NCBI RefSeq assembly: GCF_023370115.1
Contig: NZ_CP097160.1
Span: 1,922,001-1,986,000 of the forward strand
From: Gulosibacter sediminis
GTDB taxonomy: Bacteria > Actinomycetota > Actinomycetes > Actinomycetales > Microbacteriaceae
Reading direction: 5' to 3'
DNA: 64,000 nucleotides
Positions 46,401-53,973 of the stretch are shown piece after piece. The notes beneath the pieces are model-generated. The model did no database searches and was not told the DNA's origin. It saw nothing but the letters and a program-made list of their open reading frames with translations. Made by a program: the position numbers and the translations under genes. Position 1 is the stretch's first letter. Every line of letters begins with the position of its first letter.

Positions 46401-46720
46401 TCAGCCGAGTCGGCGGTCTCGGTCGCCTCTGCGTCGGCGTCGGTCTTTGCGTCGTCCGAAGTCACGTCGGCTGCAGCTTCGCCCTCGTTTGACTCGGCGG
46501 CAGTGCCTGCATCGGCGGCTTCGGTCTCGCCGGCAGCCTGGTCAGCTTCCTCGGCCGTCTCGTCAACCTCGGCGTCGGGCGCGGGCTGCGACTCTGCGTC
46601 GGTCGCTGCGGCGTCGACTGCGTCGCTCGTCGCCTCGGTCTGAGGCTGCGTGGCGTCGTCTACCTGGTTCGCTTCGTCGTTGGAGTTATTGGAATCGTTG
46701 TTGTGGTTGTCCACCGTCAC
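43445..46720 (-). CDS. rne: Ribonuclease E/G family protein with long disordered extensions
   Basis: 1091 residues. A 270-residue acidic Ala/Glu/Asp-rich N-terminal extension is followed by an Arg-rich stretch. The catalytic part has an S1 domain (VYLGRVQNVLPSMEAAFVDI), the DNase I-like active site with VIDVNTGKFVG and IVIDFIDMV, and the zinc-link cysteines in FSEPCAACAGRG. The C-terminal 300 residues are low-complexity, with Asn/Arg/Asp repeats (SDRSGSDRNATDRT). Actinobacterial RNase E has this layout, with the scaffold parts on both sides of the core. It matures rRNA and degrades mRNA. The GTG at 46720 has gcaggag upstream. The long disordered parts make antisense frames look open; those are not genes. 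Confidence 0.95.
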   Translation of the reverse strand: MTVDNHNNDSNNSNDEANQVDDATQPQTEATSDAVDAAATDAESQPAPDAEVDETAEEADQAAGETEAADAGTAAESNEGEAAADVTSDDAKTDADAEATETADSAETSDADSAVAAKADAAEGDDAAATADDSAKGDASADATSKAEDTDKAGDAEKADDTAKAADAEGADDATKADDAEKPEDARDPRIPEVITQRTLFFLAPDLPPLPEAPRGRRNEPREPQRDDSNDDGDDNETGSGKRRRTSRRGRRGGEQEREQREPQRRDRASDRGRDTSDFDDDTDDEVIDEPQAVKGSTRLAAKRARRRESRELGRRRTVVTESEFQARRESVDRKMLVRAKDGRVQIGVLEDNILVEHYVARNEDVSLIGNVYLGRVQNVLPSMEAAFVDIGEARNAVLYSGEVDWSAAKLGPNTARKIENALKPGDKVLVQVTKDPVGHKGARLTSQISLPGRYLVYVPGNTLNGISRKLPETERTRLKKILKEVLPDGVGVIVRTAAEGATEEQLQRDVERLTRQWEDIQKQVASAGKGPKTLHAEPDMLIKIIRDVFNEDFHQLIIQGNSELETIKTYLGQVAPDLLERVEKYTGDDIFVEYKVNDMIDKALSRKVWLPSGGSLVIDRTEAMTVIDVNTGKFVGSGGNLEETVTKNNLEAAEEIIRQLRLRDIGGIIVIDFIDMVLETNRDLVHRRLVEGLSRDRTKHQVAEVTSLGLVQMTRKKIGLGLLETFSEPCAACAGRGVVVHSHPVNHGGGNSNQSKGRSQSRRGNNKGQNDNGRNQNQGQNQNQTQNGSNSGGTHEITDDARNALTKIAASTMVSAKDDEAVREAAEKLADAAAAAASGKPAADVLAAGGEASNDNDSNGEGRRSRRSRRGGRGRNRNVEQQGDESQNSNAEQADGQQDARDSRDARDSRDSAQQDASAGDRNGNDRSANDRGASDRTNSDRSGSDRNATDRTDAATAAQHATKAEEAPRASKPRRRRVSTGTVTADASSSEARRESALSIELPEAKEPAPKAELKVDASLSLASLDAALDSLAGTSAEPSEPAAEPAEPKEQPQAAPQASAEPAPAAEAPKTSSPKRRRRITTGPITGE

Positions 46721-47178
46721 TGGGGTGCTCCTGCTGTCGCCGACCAGTCGCTGGCGCGATTCCTGGTCGGAACTCTGTCTTGGCCGCGGTCAGCCCGCGG
46801 GAAATCTGTCGTCGTGGGTACGGCGTGCCGCTGGTGCGGCGGGAGCGGTTGCTCCGAAAGTCTCAGTACGCTTTCGCGCACTCTGACAGTATCGCACGGT
46901 GCCGCTCCGACTGGCTCGGCCAGTGACCCCGAACTCGGCACTTTGTCGGTACCCCTTTGTACGACTGCGGCAGGGATGCAGTACGCAACGAACCACGCCG
47001 AGCTCAGACGACGTAGCCGCCACGAAACCAACGCGGATCGCGGCGGTCACCCCGCAGAACACGGACGAACGGCGAGATTTTGGGGGTTTGAACGGGCTGA
47101 GCCCGTTCAAACCCCCAAAATCTCGCCGTTTGTCCAAGAACTTCGCGTTACGCACCCGCTCACCGCGACCGAGCACTC
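46721..47178. other. 458-base intergenic region upstream of rne
   Basis: No gene is supported here. It holds the rne leader and promoter (a GATACT-like -10 on the minus strand near 46890, without a convincing -35) and a 35-bp inverted repeat at 47063-47135 described separately. Confidence 0.6.
47063..47135. repeat. Long inverted repeat, element copy 1
   Basis: Bases 47063-47097 pair with 47101-47135 over 35 positions with loop tga; only one pair is G-T. The arm contains gattttgggggtttgaacgg. The same element recurs at 52713-52785 with coordinated changes in both arms. It lies 43 bases beyond the stop side of the cyclase-family gene and far upstream of rne. Confidence 0.93.
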
Positions 47179-47814
47179 CTACTGTGCGTCGGCGTAGGCG
47201 CGGATCGGGCTGCCGTCGCCGGCGTCGATGCGCAGCGGCACGCCCGCAAAGCGCACGCGCGACGGCAAGCCCGTCATCCCGCGCAGGTTCTCAATGATGA
47301 GCCGGTCGCTGCCCAGCACGAGTTGGTGCACCTCGAGTTCGCCGCCGTCGCTCGGGTCGGGGTTGAGCGTGTCCATGCCAAGCACGTGCATGCCGGCCTC
47401 GATCAGCGCGCCGCACGCATCGGTGCCGAGCGTCGGATGCTCGAAATACGCAGCCTCGCCCCAGTGCGCATCCCAGCCCGTCGCGAGCAGCACGATGCGC
47501 GCGCCGCCGAGCCCGGCATCCAACAGCGGCGCGAGCCGCTCGACGGTGATCACCTCGCGCGGCGCGAGCCCGGGCAGCTGCAGCACGGCCGCCTCGCCGA
47601 CGATCTCGTCGAGCGCGACCTGGTCGATCGTGCGGCCGCCGGCAATCGAGTGGGCCGGCGCATCGACGTGCGTGCCGCTGTGGCTGCCGAGCTCGAGCCG
47701 GGCAACCTCGAAGCCGTCGCGCTCAAGCTCGGCCGACGGCCGCACCGTGACCTCTGGGTCGCCGGGGAATACCGGCATGCCGGTGCCGATCGGGTGCGAA
47801 AGGTCGATCAACAT
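47179..47814 (-). CDS. Cyclase-family metal hydrolase (KynB-like), second copy
   Basis: 211 residues, the compact bacterial kynurenine formamidase size. IDLSHPIGTGMPVFPGDPEV opens the fold, and the metal site is GSHSGTHVDAPAHSI. LLATGWDAHWG and GMDTLNPDPSDGGELEVHQL contain further metal and active-site positions. Such enzymes hydrolyse N-formylkynurenine or related amides. It shares only the family motifs with the gene at 9.7 kb. No tryptophan-pathway gene is adjacent; the NCS1 permease upstream on the same strand may feed the same pathway. Confidence 0.85.
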   Translation of the reverse strand: MLIDLSHPIGTGMPVFPGDPEVTVRPSAELERDGFEVARLELGSHSGTHVDAPAHSIAGGRTIDQVALDEIVGEAAVLQLPGLAPREVITVERLAPLLDAGLGGARIVLLATGWDAHWGEAAYFEHPTLGTDACGALIEAGMHVLGMDTLNPDPSDGGELEVHQLVLGSDRLIIENLRGMTGLPSRVRFAGVPLRIDAGDGSPIRAYADAQ

Positions 47815-47912
47815 GGGGTCACGCTACCTCGGTGTCTTCGGTGAACCTGCCGCTGCCCCGGCGGAACGAATTCCGCGCGAGGGAGCGGGCAGGACGGCCA
47901 TGAACTTCGCGG

Positions 47913-49280
47913 CTACGCCGCCTCGGCGAGGTGCTGCGAGCGCGCACCTTCCTCGGCACGAATGCCGGTCGCCTTCACCCACACGAAGTAGACGAGCGCC
48001 GACACGAGCACCGTCGGCAGCGCCGCGCCAATCGGCGAGAGCCACACGAACGCGAGCACCCAGTAGGTCGCGCCGCCGACGACCCAGGTGAGGATCGCGC
48101 CGATGTTCCAGCCGCCAGCGAACCAGTACTTGCCGCCGCTGTGCCGCAGAATGTCGCGGTCGTAGACGCCGCGGCGCGCGACGTAGTAGTCGATGATCAT
48201 CACGGCGAACACCGGGATGAACAGCGCGCCGATGGTCGAGAGGAACGTCGTGAACTGGTCGAGCAGGCCGAGCCAGGTCGAGCCGATGACCGACACGATG
48301 CCGAGCCCGAGCGCGGTCGGCACGAACGGCAGCGGCTTCTTCAGCGGGAACGCGTGCTGCAGCGATAGCGTCATGCCGAACACGACCATGGTGTTCGTCG
48401 CCATCACCGAGAGGAACATGACGATCGCGAGCGGCGCGCCGAACGCGTCGATGACGACGGTCGGGTCGAAGGGGATCGCCTCGTTGCCCTCAAGCAACAC
48501 GTACGAGATCGCGACGGCGCCGAGCAGCATCGCGAGCACGGTCGAGAGCGTGTAGCCGATGGCCGCACCGGTCGCGCCGGCGCGCGGCGTGCGCGCGGTG
48601 CGGGTGAGGTCGGCCGAGAGCACCGTCCACGAAATCGCGGTCGCGAAGACGATGTCGAACACGCTGAGGCCGGTCATACCGAGCTCGGCATCGGCCTGAA
48701 TCGCGAGGTACTCGCTGAGCGAGTGCTGCCCGAACGCCGAGATGAAGACGTAGGCCATGAAGCCGAGAATCACGAGGCCGAGCCACGGCTCGATCTTCGC
48801 GATGCCCTCGTGCCCGAAGATCGCGAGCAGCACGACGACGATCTCGCAGAGGGCGGCGAAGAGCGCGGGGTTCGTGAAGCCGGTCCAACTAAAGATGAGG
48901 TAGTCGAGCGAGATGCCGGCCAGCATCGCCTGCACCCACGACCAGCCCATGAGAATCACGAGGTTCGACAGCGCCGGCACGATCGAGCCGCGCAGGCCGA
49001 ACGAGCCCTTCGTGAGCGCCATCGTCGACAGGCCGGTGCGCACACCCATCACCGCGATGAGCGTGAGCACGCAGGCGCCGAGCACCGTGCCGACGACGAT
49101 CCAGAGCGCCGACTCAGCGAAGGTGACGCCCGGCACGAACAGCGTGCCGGTGAGCAGCGTCGTGACGACGAGGTTCGCCGCGAGCCAGATGAGCAGGATG
49201 CGCCCGCCGCCGAGCGTGCCGCGGATCGGCCCCTCAGCCTGGGTCGCGTCGGCCGATTCAGTGTTGACGTCGTGGCTCAT
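47913..49280 (-). CDS. NCS1-family (purine/cytosine-type) permease
   Basis: 455 residues with about 12 helices. Cytosine permease-like segments are GTLGGGRILLIWLAANLVVT, TGLSTMALTKGSFGLRGSIV and PALSNLVILMGWSWVQAMLA, plus a central FATAISWTVLSADLTRTART. The family imports nucleobases, hydantoins, allantoin or thiamine with H+ or Na+. The ATG at 49280 overlaps the NTF2-like gene stop as ATGA. The substrate is unknown; the ureohydrolase nearby suggests a guanidino- or ureido-compound. Confidence 0.88.
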   Translation of the reverse strand: MSHDVNTESADATQAEGPIRGTLGGGRILLIWLAANLVVTTLLTGTLFVPGVTFAESALWIVVGTVLGACVLTLIAVMGVRTGLSTMALTKGSFGLRGSIVPALSNLVILMGWSWVQAMLAGISLDYLIFSWTGFTNPALFAALCEIVVVLLAIFGHEGIAKIEPWLGLVILGFMAYVFISAFGQHSLSEYLAIQADAELGMTGLSVFDIVFATAISWTVLSADLTRTARTPRAGATGAAIGYTLSTVLAMLLGAVAISYVLLEGNEAIPFDPTVVIDAFGAPLAIVMFLSVMATNTMVVFGMTLSLQHAFPLKKPLPFVPTALGLGIVSVIGSTWLGLLDQFTTFLSTIGALFIPVFAVMIIDYYVARRGVYDRDILRHSGGKYWFAGGWNIGAILTWVVGGATYWVLAFVWLSPIGAALPTVLVSALVYFVWVKATGIRAEEGARSQHLAEAA

Positions 49281-49705
49281 GCCCCTGCCTCGCTTGTTGC
49301 GGCCGGTGCCTCGTCGATCGTCGAGAGGTGCTCGTGAATGGCGATGAGTTCGCCGTCGCGGCGCGTGAAGACGATCGTCTCGCGCTCCTTGTACGTTTCG
49401 GTCTCGTCGCCGGTGCGCGCGGTGGTCTCGAGCTCGTGCACGAAGATGCCACCCTCGGGGATGAGCTGAATGTGCGTCACGAGGCTGTGGCAGTCGACGA
49501 CCTCCCAGCCCTCGGCGCGCAGCTCACGCCAGCCCTGCTGCCACTCATCGCGAGCGGTGTGGATCTCGCCGTCGGTGTGGAACGCGAACGAGCAATCGGG
49601 CGCAAAGCGGGCGAAATAGTCTGCCTCGTCGTTCGCGGCGAAGGCGGCGACGATCGCCTGCGCGGCCGCCGCGATGTCGTCGACGGTGATGGTGGGGTTC
49701 GTCAT
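49277..49705 (-). CDS. NTF2-like/SnoaL-like protein
   Basis: 142 residues with the cone-shaped fold of DUF4440/SnoaL proteins: an N-terminal helix (AAQAIVAAFAANDEADYFAR), FAPDCSFAFHTDGE, and the beta sheet with TYKERETIVFTRRDGELIAI ending IHEHLS. Members are small enzymes or binding proteins. It is translationally coupled to the NCS1 permease, so it probably acts on the imported compound. It diverges from the XRE-cupin regulator. Confidence 0.8.
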   Translation of the reverse strand: MTNPTITVDDIAAAAQAIVAAFAANDEADYFARFAPDCSFAFHTDGEIHTARDEWQQGWRELRAEGWEVVDCHSLVTHIQLIPEGGIFVHELETTARTGDETETYKERETIVFTRRDGELIAIHEHLSTIDEAPAATSEAGA

Positions 49706-49864
49706 TGAGTCCTCCGGGAGGTGATCGCCGGCAATCGGCGGGCGCGCAGCTCGCGCAACATTTCACAATTATGCAATCTTTGTTTTCTATCACGCAACCC
49801 ACGTCGCACGCCGACGTCGCGCATCCTGGTGGATACTGGAGTCCACCCAACGGAAGGACCATCG

Positions 49865-50443
49865 ATGCGCGGCGTCTCCCCTCAGGCAGAATCCCAGGCG
49901 GCCCGAATCGGCGCGAAGCTGCGCGCCGCCCGTCGCGCGCAAGGACTCACACTCGCCGAGGTGGCGAGCGGCACCGGCCTGTCGAAGGGGTACATCTCGC
50001 GGGTCGAGCGCGACGAGACCTCGCCGAGTGTGGCGACGCTGCACTCGCTGTGCCAGGTGCTCTCCGTGACGATCGGAAGCCTCTTTGACGAACCCGACAC
50101 CGCGGTGGTGCACCTCGACTCGGCGCCGCACATCAATCTCGGCGGCTCCGGCGCGCGCGAGCAGATGGTGACGCCCCGCGGGCAGTCGGCCGTGCAGGTG
50201 ATTCACTCGACGATCGAGGCGGGCGCCGACGGTGGCGATGAGCTCTACACGATCAACTGCGACGTCGAGGTGCTGCATGTGATCTCAGGGTCGATCGATC
50301 TGCGATTCAGCACCTCGACCCTGCAACTCAAGGCGACCGACACCGTCACGTTCCATGGCGCCGAACCACACAGCTGGCACTGCGACGAAGAAACCCGGCT
50401 CATGTGGATCCTCATCCCCGCCCCGTGGAGCAACAGCCACTAA
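49865..50443 (+). CDS. XRE-family regulator with C-terminal cupin
   Basis: 192 residues. The HTH (about 10-70) reads GAKLRAARRAQGLTLAEVAS, GTGLSKGYISRVERDETSPS; the cupin sensor (about 110-190) has VLHVISGSIDLRF and TFHGAEPHSWHC. The start ATG has ggaagga 6 bases upstream. Regulators of this build control neighbouring catabolic or transport operons in response to a small ligand. It lies divergent to the NTF2-NCS1 pair and just before the ureohydrolase, and may regulate both sides. Confidence 0.92.
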   Translation: MRGVSPQAESQAARIGAKLRAARRAQGLTLAEVASGTGLSKGYISRVERDETSPSVATLHSLCQVLSVTIGSLFDEPDTAVVHLDSAPHINLGGSGAREQMVTPRGQSAVQVIHSTIEAGADGGDELYTINCDVEVLHVISGSIDLRFSTSTLQLKATDTVTFHGAEPHSWHCDEETRLMWILIPAPWSNSH

Positions 50444-50541
50444 GCAATCTGCCGCAAGTCGGATGCTCAGGACTTGCGCGCGCCGCACCTCGCGCGTAGT
50501 TTCGCTATAGACAACTTTTGTAATCTGACAGTGAGGTTGAG

Positions 50542-51507
50542 ATGCGTCCCGAGTACGTGCAGTTTGAGAGCGGCAAGCTAGGCCCCGCCGACGCGAGCAA
50601 GTCGCCCCGCTACGCCGACATTGCGACGTTTGCGCGCCTGCCCCGACTCGAAGATGTCGAGTCGGCCGACGTAATCGTCGTGGGCATCCCCTTCGACAGC
50701 GGCGTGAGCTACCGCCCCGGCACGCGCTTCGGCCCGTCGCACGTTCGTGAGGCCTCGCGCCTGCTGCGCCCCTACAACCCGGCCGTCGACATCGCGCCGT
50801 TCAACGAGGTGCAGGTCGTCGATGGCGGCGACATCCCCGTGAACCCCTTTGACATCACGGAGGCCGTGGCCGAGATGGAAGCCGGCGCCGACCAGCTGCG
50901 CGCCGACGGCGCCCGCCTCGTCGTCATCGGCGGCGACCACACCCTCGCGCTGCCGATGCTGCGCTCCGTCGTGAAGCAGCACGGGCCCGTCGCGGTCGTG
51001 CACTTCGACGCCCACCTCGACACCTGGGACACCTACTTCGGCGCGCCCGTGACGCACGGCACGCCGTTCCGCCGCGCCTCCGAAGAGGGCCTGATCGACC
51101 TCGAGGCGAGCCTGCACGTCGGCACCCGCGGCCCGCTCTACAGCAAGCAGGACCTCCGCGACGATGAGCGCCTCGGCTTTGCGATCATCTCGAGCGACGA
51201 GATCGAGAACGAGGGCGTGCCCGCCGCGATCGAGCGGATGCGCACCCGGCTCGGCGACCGGCCCGTGTACCTCTCGATCGACATCGACGTGCTCGACCCG
51301 GCGCACGCGCCCGGCACCGGCACGCCCGAGGCCGGTGGCATGACGAGCCGCGAGCTGCTGCGGATGATCCGCCAGTTCTCGGACTTCAACCTCGTCGGCG
51401 CCGACGTCGTCGAGGTGTCGCCGCCCTACGACCACGCGCAGATCACCGCGGTGAGTGCCTCGCACGTCGCCTACGAAATCGTGAGCGCCATGGCGGCCCG
51501 CCCGTAG
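50542..51507 (+). CDS. Agmatinase-family ureohydrolase
   Basis: 321 residues. All manganese-binding motifs are present: [19 protein letters not shown], and [20 protein letters not shown]. The family cleaves urea from agmatine, guanidinobutyrate, guanidinopropionate or similar compounds. The N-terminal loop sequence does not settle the substrate. It follows the XRE-cupin gene by 98 bases and ends at a strong terminator. The link with the decarboxylase at 1-2.5 kb (arginine to agmatine to putrescine) is possible but not supported by proximity. Confidence 0.92.
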   Translation: MRPEYVQFESGKLGPADASKSPRYADIATFARLPRLEDVESADVIVVGIPFDSGVSYRPGTRFGPSHVREASRLLRPYNPAVDIAPFNEVQVVDGGDIPVNPFDITEAVAEMEAGADQLRADGARLVVIGGDHTLALPMLRSVVKQHGPVAVVHFDAHLDTWDTYFGAPVTHGTPFRRASEEGLIDLEASLHVGTRGPLYSKQDLRDDERLGFAIISSDEIENEGVPAAIERMRTRLGDRPVYLSIDIDVLDPAHAPGTGTPEAGGMTSRELLRMIRQFSDFNLVGADVVEVSPPYDHAQITAVSASHVAYEIVSAMAARP

Positions 51508-51539
51508 CAAGCTAGCGCATAACAAAGCAGCCACGAACA

Positions 51540-51576
51540 GTGCGGCCCTCGTCTCGACCAGAGGCGAGGGCCGCAC
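51540..51576 (+). terminator. Terminator after the ureohydrolase gene
   Basis: A 12-bp perfect stem (gtgcggccctcg with 51565-51576) and a short T-rich tail (cgctttct), 33 bases past the stop. Confidence 0.8.
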
Positions 51577-51696
51577 CGCTTTCTGCGCTTGACGCACGTG
51601 CAGGGCCAGCTTCCGGACGCGTTGTGGATACGTAGCTGTCCACAGCTCTCCTCCATGCCACGCCGCCTTCGGCGGCTCGAGAGGCAGGCTGCCGCC

Positions 51697-52545
51697 ATGC
51701 ACGACGATCTCGACGCCTATCTCAACCGCAAGCACCAGGTTATCGCGACCGAGGAACTCCATGCCCTTGGCTACGATCGGCACACCATCGGTAAGTTCGT
51801 CGCGACTGGGCGGTTAAAGAAGCAGCAACGCGGCTGGTACCGCCTGCCCACAACGCCGCTCACGATGTTCGGGCGTGCCCGGATCGCCGGCGGCGCCGTC
51901 ACTTGCCTCAGCGCGCTGCAGCACCTCGGCTTTTGGACACCGGAGTTCAACGAACTGCATCTGCACGTGGGCGCCTACGGACTTGGTGAAACGTGGCACC
52001 ATCTGCCCACGCTCGACCTCCCCGAAGACGCCCTCGACAGCCACGAGGGCATCTTGCTGTGCGCCCAGGACTGCTGTGAACTCGACGAACTCGTGGCGAT
52101 CCTCGACGAGATGGCCAGGCGCGAACTCGACGTCACGGCGCTTGATGCGCACCCGCTCGCGAAAGAGAAGCTGCAGCGCGCCATCGCGTTGTCGGGGCAT
52201 CGCGCCGACTCGGCGCTCGAGTCACTCGTGCGGGTGCGGCTTGACCAACTCGGCATCAAGCACCGTCGGCATGTGAAGGTGGGGGTGTTCGAGCTCGACT
52301 TTCTCATCGGCGACTACCTCGCCGTCGAGTGCGACGGCTTCGCCTACCATTCGAATCAAGCTGATGTGATCCGCGATCGCAAGAAGGACCGCTACTTCGA
52401 GTCGCTCGGCTACTCGATGCTGCGGTTCACGTACTGGGACATCATCGAACGCTGGGACGAGTGCGAGTTGCAGATCCTCGCGATGGTCCGCGCCGAACGG
52501 CACCGTTACCCGTCGTCGCGCCGAGTCGCCCCCTTCGCCGTCTAA
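51697..52545 (+). CDS. DUF559-type endonuclease-like protein with AbiEi-like N-terminus
   Basis: 282 residues. The N-terminal 70 residues are a winged helix (VIATEELHALGYDRHTIGKF, VATGRLKKQQRGWYRLP), as in AbiEi antitoxin-like proteins. The C-terminus is a Vsr/DUF559 PD-(D/E)xK domain with ELDFLIGDYLAVECDGFAYH, then RDRKKDRYFESLGYSMLRFT and YWDI. The aspartate of ELDF and the ECD glutamate are the expected metal ligands. These proteins are abundant in actinobacteria with no established role; DNA binding and cutting are inferred. The ATG at 51697 was chosen because the upstream codons are non-conserved. Confidence 0.8.
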   Translation: MHDDLDAYLNRKHQVIATEELHALGYDRHTIGKFVATGRLKKQQRGWYRLPTTPLTMFGRARIAGGAVTCLSALQHLGFWTPEFNELHLHVGAYGLGETWHHLPTLDLPEDALDSHEGILLCAQDCCELDELVAILDEMARRELDVTALDAHPLAKEKLQRAIALSGHRADSALESLVRVRLDQLGIKHRRHVKVGVFELDFLIGDYLAVECDGFAYHSNQADVIRDRKKDRYFESLGYSMLRFTYWDIIERWDECELQILAMVRAERHRYPSSRRVAPFAV

Positions 52546-53017
52546 CCCAAAGGACTGTCGAGACGAAGCTCACGGATCGACTCGGGTCGACACACGTGGC
52601 GCGCAAGGCAAGGAAGAGCGACGCGCAGTGTCGTTGGGTCGAATTATCGCGTGTTCTGGCGCGCCACTGCGAAGAACTGCGGCCTCGTGAGGCCGGTGAC
52701 CTCGGGAAACACGGACGAACGCCGAGATTTTGGGGGTTTGAACGGGCTGAGCCCGTTCAAACCCCCAAAATCTCGGCGTTCGTCCAAGAATCTGCGCGGC
52801 ACTCGGGCCCTGACGCACGAAATGCTGCTCAAACTCGGCCGCCCGGAAACCGGTCGGCGATGGCACTCGGGAACCCACGCCACAGCGTCCGTATTCAGGC
52901 GGCGTCAAGCGCGCAGAGAGCGCGAGCGGCCAGACTCGCAGCGAAGCCACTAGCGGTTGCGCCAACCATGAGCAGTAGACAGCACATGACTCGCCACAAC
53001 GCTATTCACGGCTCCCA
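52546..53017. other. 472-base intergenic region with repeats
   Basis: No gene is supported. It contains a pair of 9-base complementary boxes (gtggcgcgc at 52596-52604 and gcgcgccac at 52659-52667) and the second copy of the 35-bp inverted repeat at 52713-52785. The remainder shows no reading frame with homology. Confidence 0.6.
52713..52785. repeat. Long inverted repeat, element copy 2 (perfect)
   Basis: Bases 52713-52747 and 52751-52785 are perfectly complementary over 35 positions; loop tga. Compared with copy 1, base 52722 is C and its partner 52776 is G, where copy 1 has G and C, and the G-T pair of copy 1 is G-C here. The flanks also match for a few bases (acacggacgaac before, gtccaagaa after). 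Confidence 0.95.
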
Positions 53018-53061
53018 AACGCGAATGGTCGCGCCGGGGAACCGGCGCGACCATTCGCGTT
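53018..53061 (-). terminator. Hairpin terminator after ndk
   Basis: A 20-bp perfect stem (aacgcgaatggtcgcgccgg with 53042-53061) and a 4-base loop, beginning 13 bases after the ndk stop; the minus-strand transcript continues as a short U-run. Confidence 0.8.
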
Positions 53062-53074
53062 GGCGCGAGCAGCG

Positions 53075-53488
53075 CTAGCTGAACCAGATGCCGAGCTCGC
53101 GCTCGGCCGAGAGCGTCGAGTCGGAGCCGTGCACGATGTTCTCGATGACGGCCTTGCCCCAGTCGCGGCCGAGGTCGCCGCGGATCGTGCCGGGCGCGGC
53201 AGTCGTCGGGTTGGTCGCGCCGGCGAGCGAGCGGAAGCCCTCGACGACGCCGTTGCCCTCGACGCGCACGGCGACGGTCGGGCCCGACATCATGAACTCG
53301 ACGAGCGGCTCGAAGAACGGCTTGCCCACGTGCTCCTCATAGTGCTCGGTGAGCAGCTCGCGAGTCGCGCTCACGTAGCGCAGGTCGGTGACGACGTACC
53401 CCTTGCGCTCAATGCGGGCGATTACTTCGCCAATGAGGTTGCGGCGAACGCCATCGGGCTTCACGAGAACGAGGGTCTGTTCGGTCAT
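53075..53488 (-). CDS. ndk: Nucleoside diphosphate kinase
   Basis: 137 residues. TLVLVKPDGVRRNLIGEVIA at the N-terminus, ATNPTTAAPGTIRGDLG, and the phospho-histidine motif NIVHGSDS are diagnostic. It equilibrates nucleoside di- and triphosphates. It closes the ileS-folC-DUF4233-ndk cluster, the usual actinobacterial order. Confidence 0.98.
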   Translation of the reverse strand: MTEQTLVLVKPDGVRRNLIGEVIARIERKGYVVTDLRYVSATRELLTEHYEEHVGKPFFEPLVEFMMSGPTVAVRVEGNGVVEGFRSLAGATNPTTAAPGTIRGDLGRDWGKAVIENIVHGSDSTLSAERELGIWFS

Positions 53489-53527
53489 TCCTGCTCCTAT
53501 TCGTTGCAGCGGATATCGCTGTCGACG

Positions 53528-53971
53528 TTAGTCGGTGGTGGTTGCGGCGCGCGGGGCGCCAGTGTCGTCAAGCGGGGCGCCGGTTTCGTCAATCTCGCCC
53601 GCCGCGAGGGCGCGTTCGAACTCGGCGATGACGGGCGCCCGCTCAGCATCGATCTTGCCGCCGCGGATCATGCAGAACAGCCAGACGGCCAAGAACAGCC
53701 CGCCCACGACGAACACGATGGGGTCGAGGAAGCCGCCGAGCGTGAGCACGATCTGCAGCGCGAGCACGTACCAGCGGCCCCAGCTGAACCGCAGGAAGTA
53801 CACGCCGGCAATGAAGGCGAGCACAAACACGGCTCCGCCGCCGAGCGCGATGCCGGCGGGCAGCGCCCGCAGCCCGAACAGTGCGAGCGCGACGAGCGCG
53901 ACCGAGATCACCTCGAACGCGATGAGAATCGAGCCAAGCTGCTCGGTGACGGTGCGATACCTCCGCGCCAC
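53528..53971 (-). CDS. DUF4233 membrane protein
   Basis: 147 residues with four membrane helices (ILIAFEVISVALVALALFGL through PIVFVVGGLFLAVWLFCMI), then a charged cytoplasmic tail rich in Asp/Thr. DUF4233 proteins sit between folC and ndk across actinobacteria; their role is unknown. It starts two bases after the folC stop, so it is translationally linked. Confidence 0.9.
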   Translation of the reverse strand: MARRYRTVTEQLGSILIAFEVISVALVALALFGLRALPAGIALGGGAVFVLAFIAGVYFLRFSWGRWYVLALQIVLTLGGFLDPIVFVVGGLFLAVWLFCMIRGGKIDAERAPVIAEFERALAAGEIDETGAPLDDTGAPRAATTTD

Positions 53972-53973
53972 GC

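Noticed and set aside
52596-52667. Boxes gtggcgcgc / gcgcgccac as a further long hairpin
   Set aside because: The arms are only 9 bases with a 54-base loop; weak compared with the other elements.
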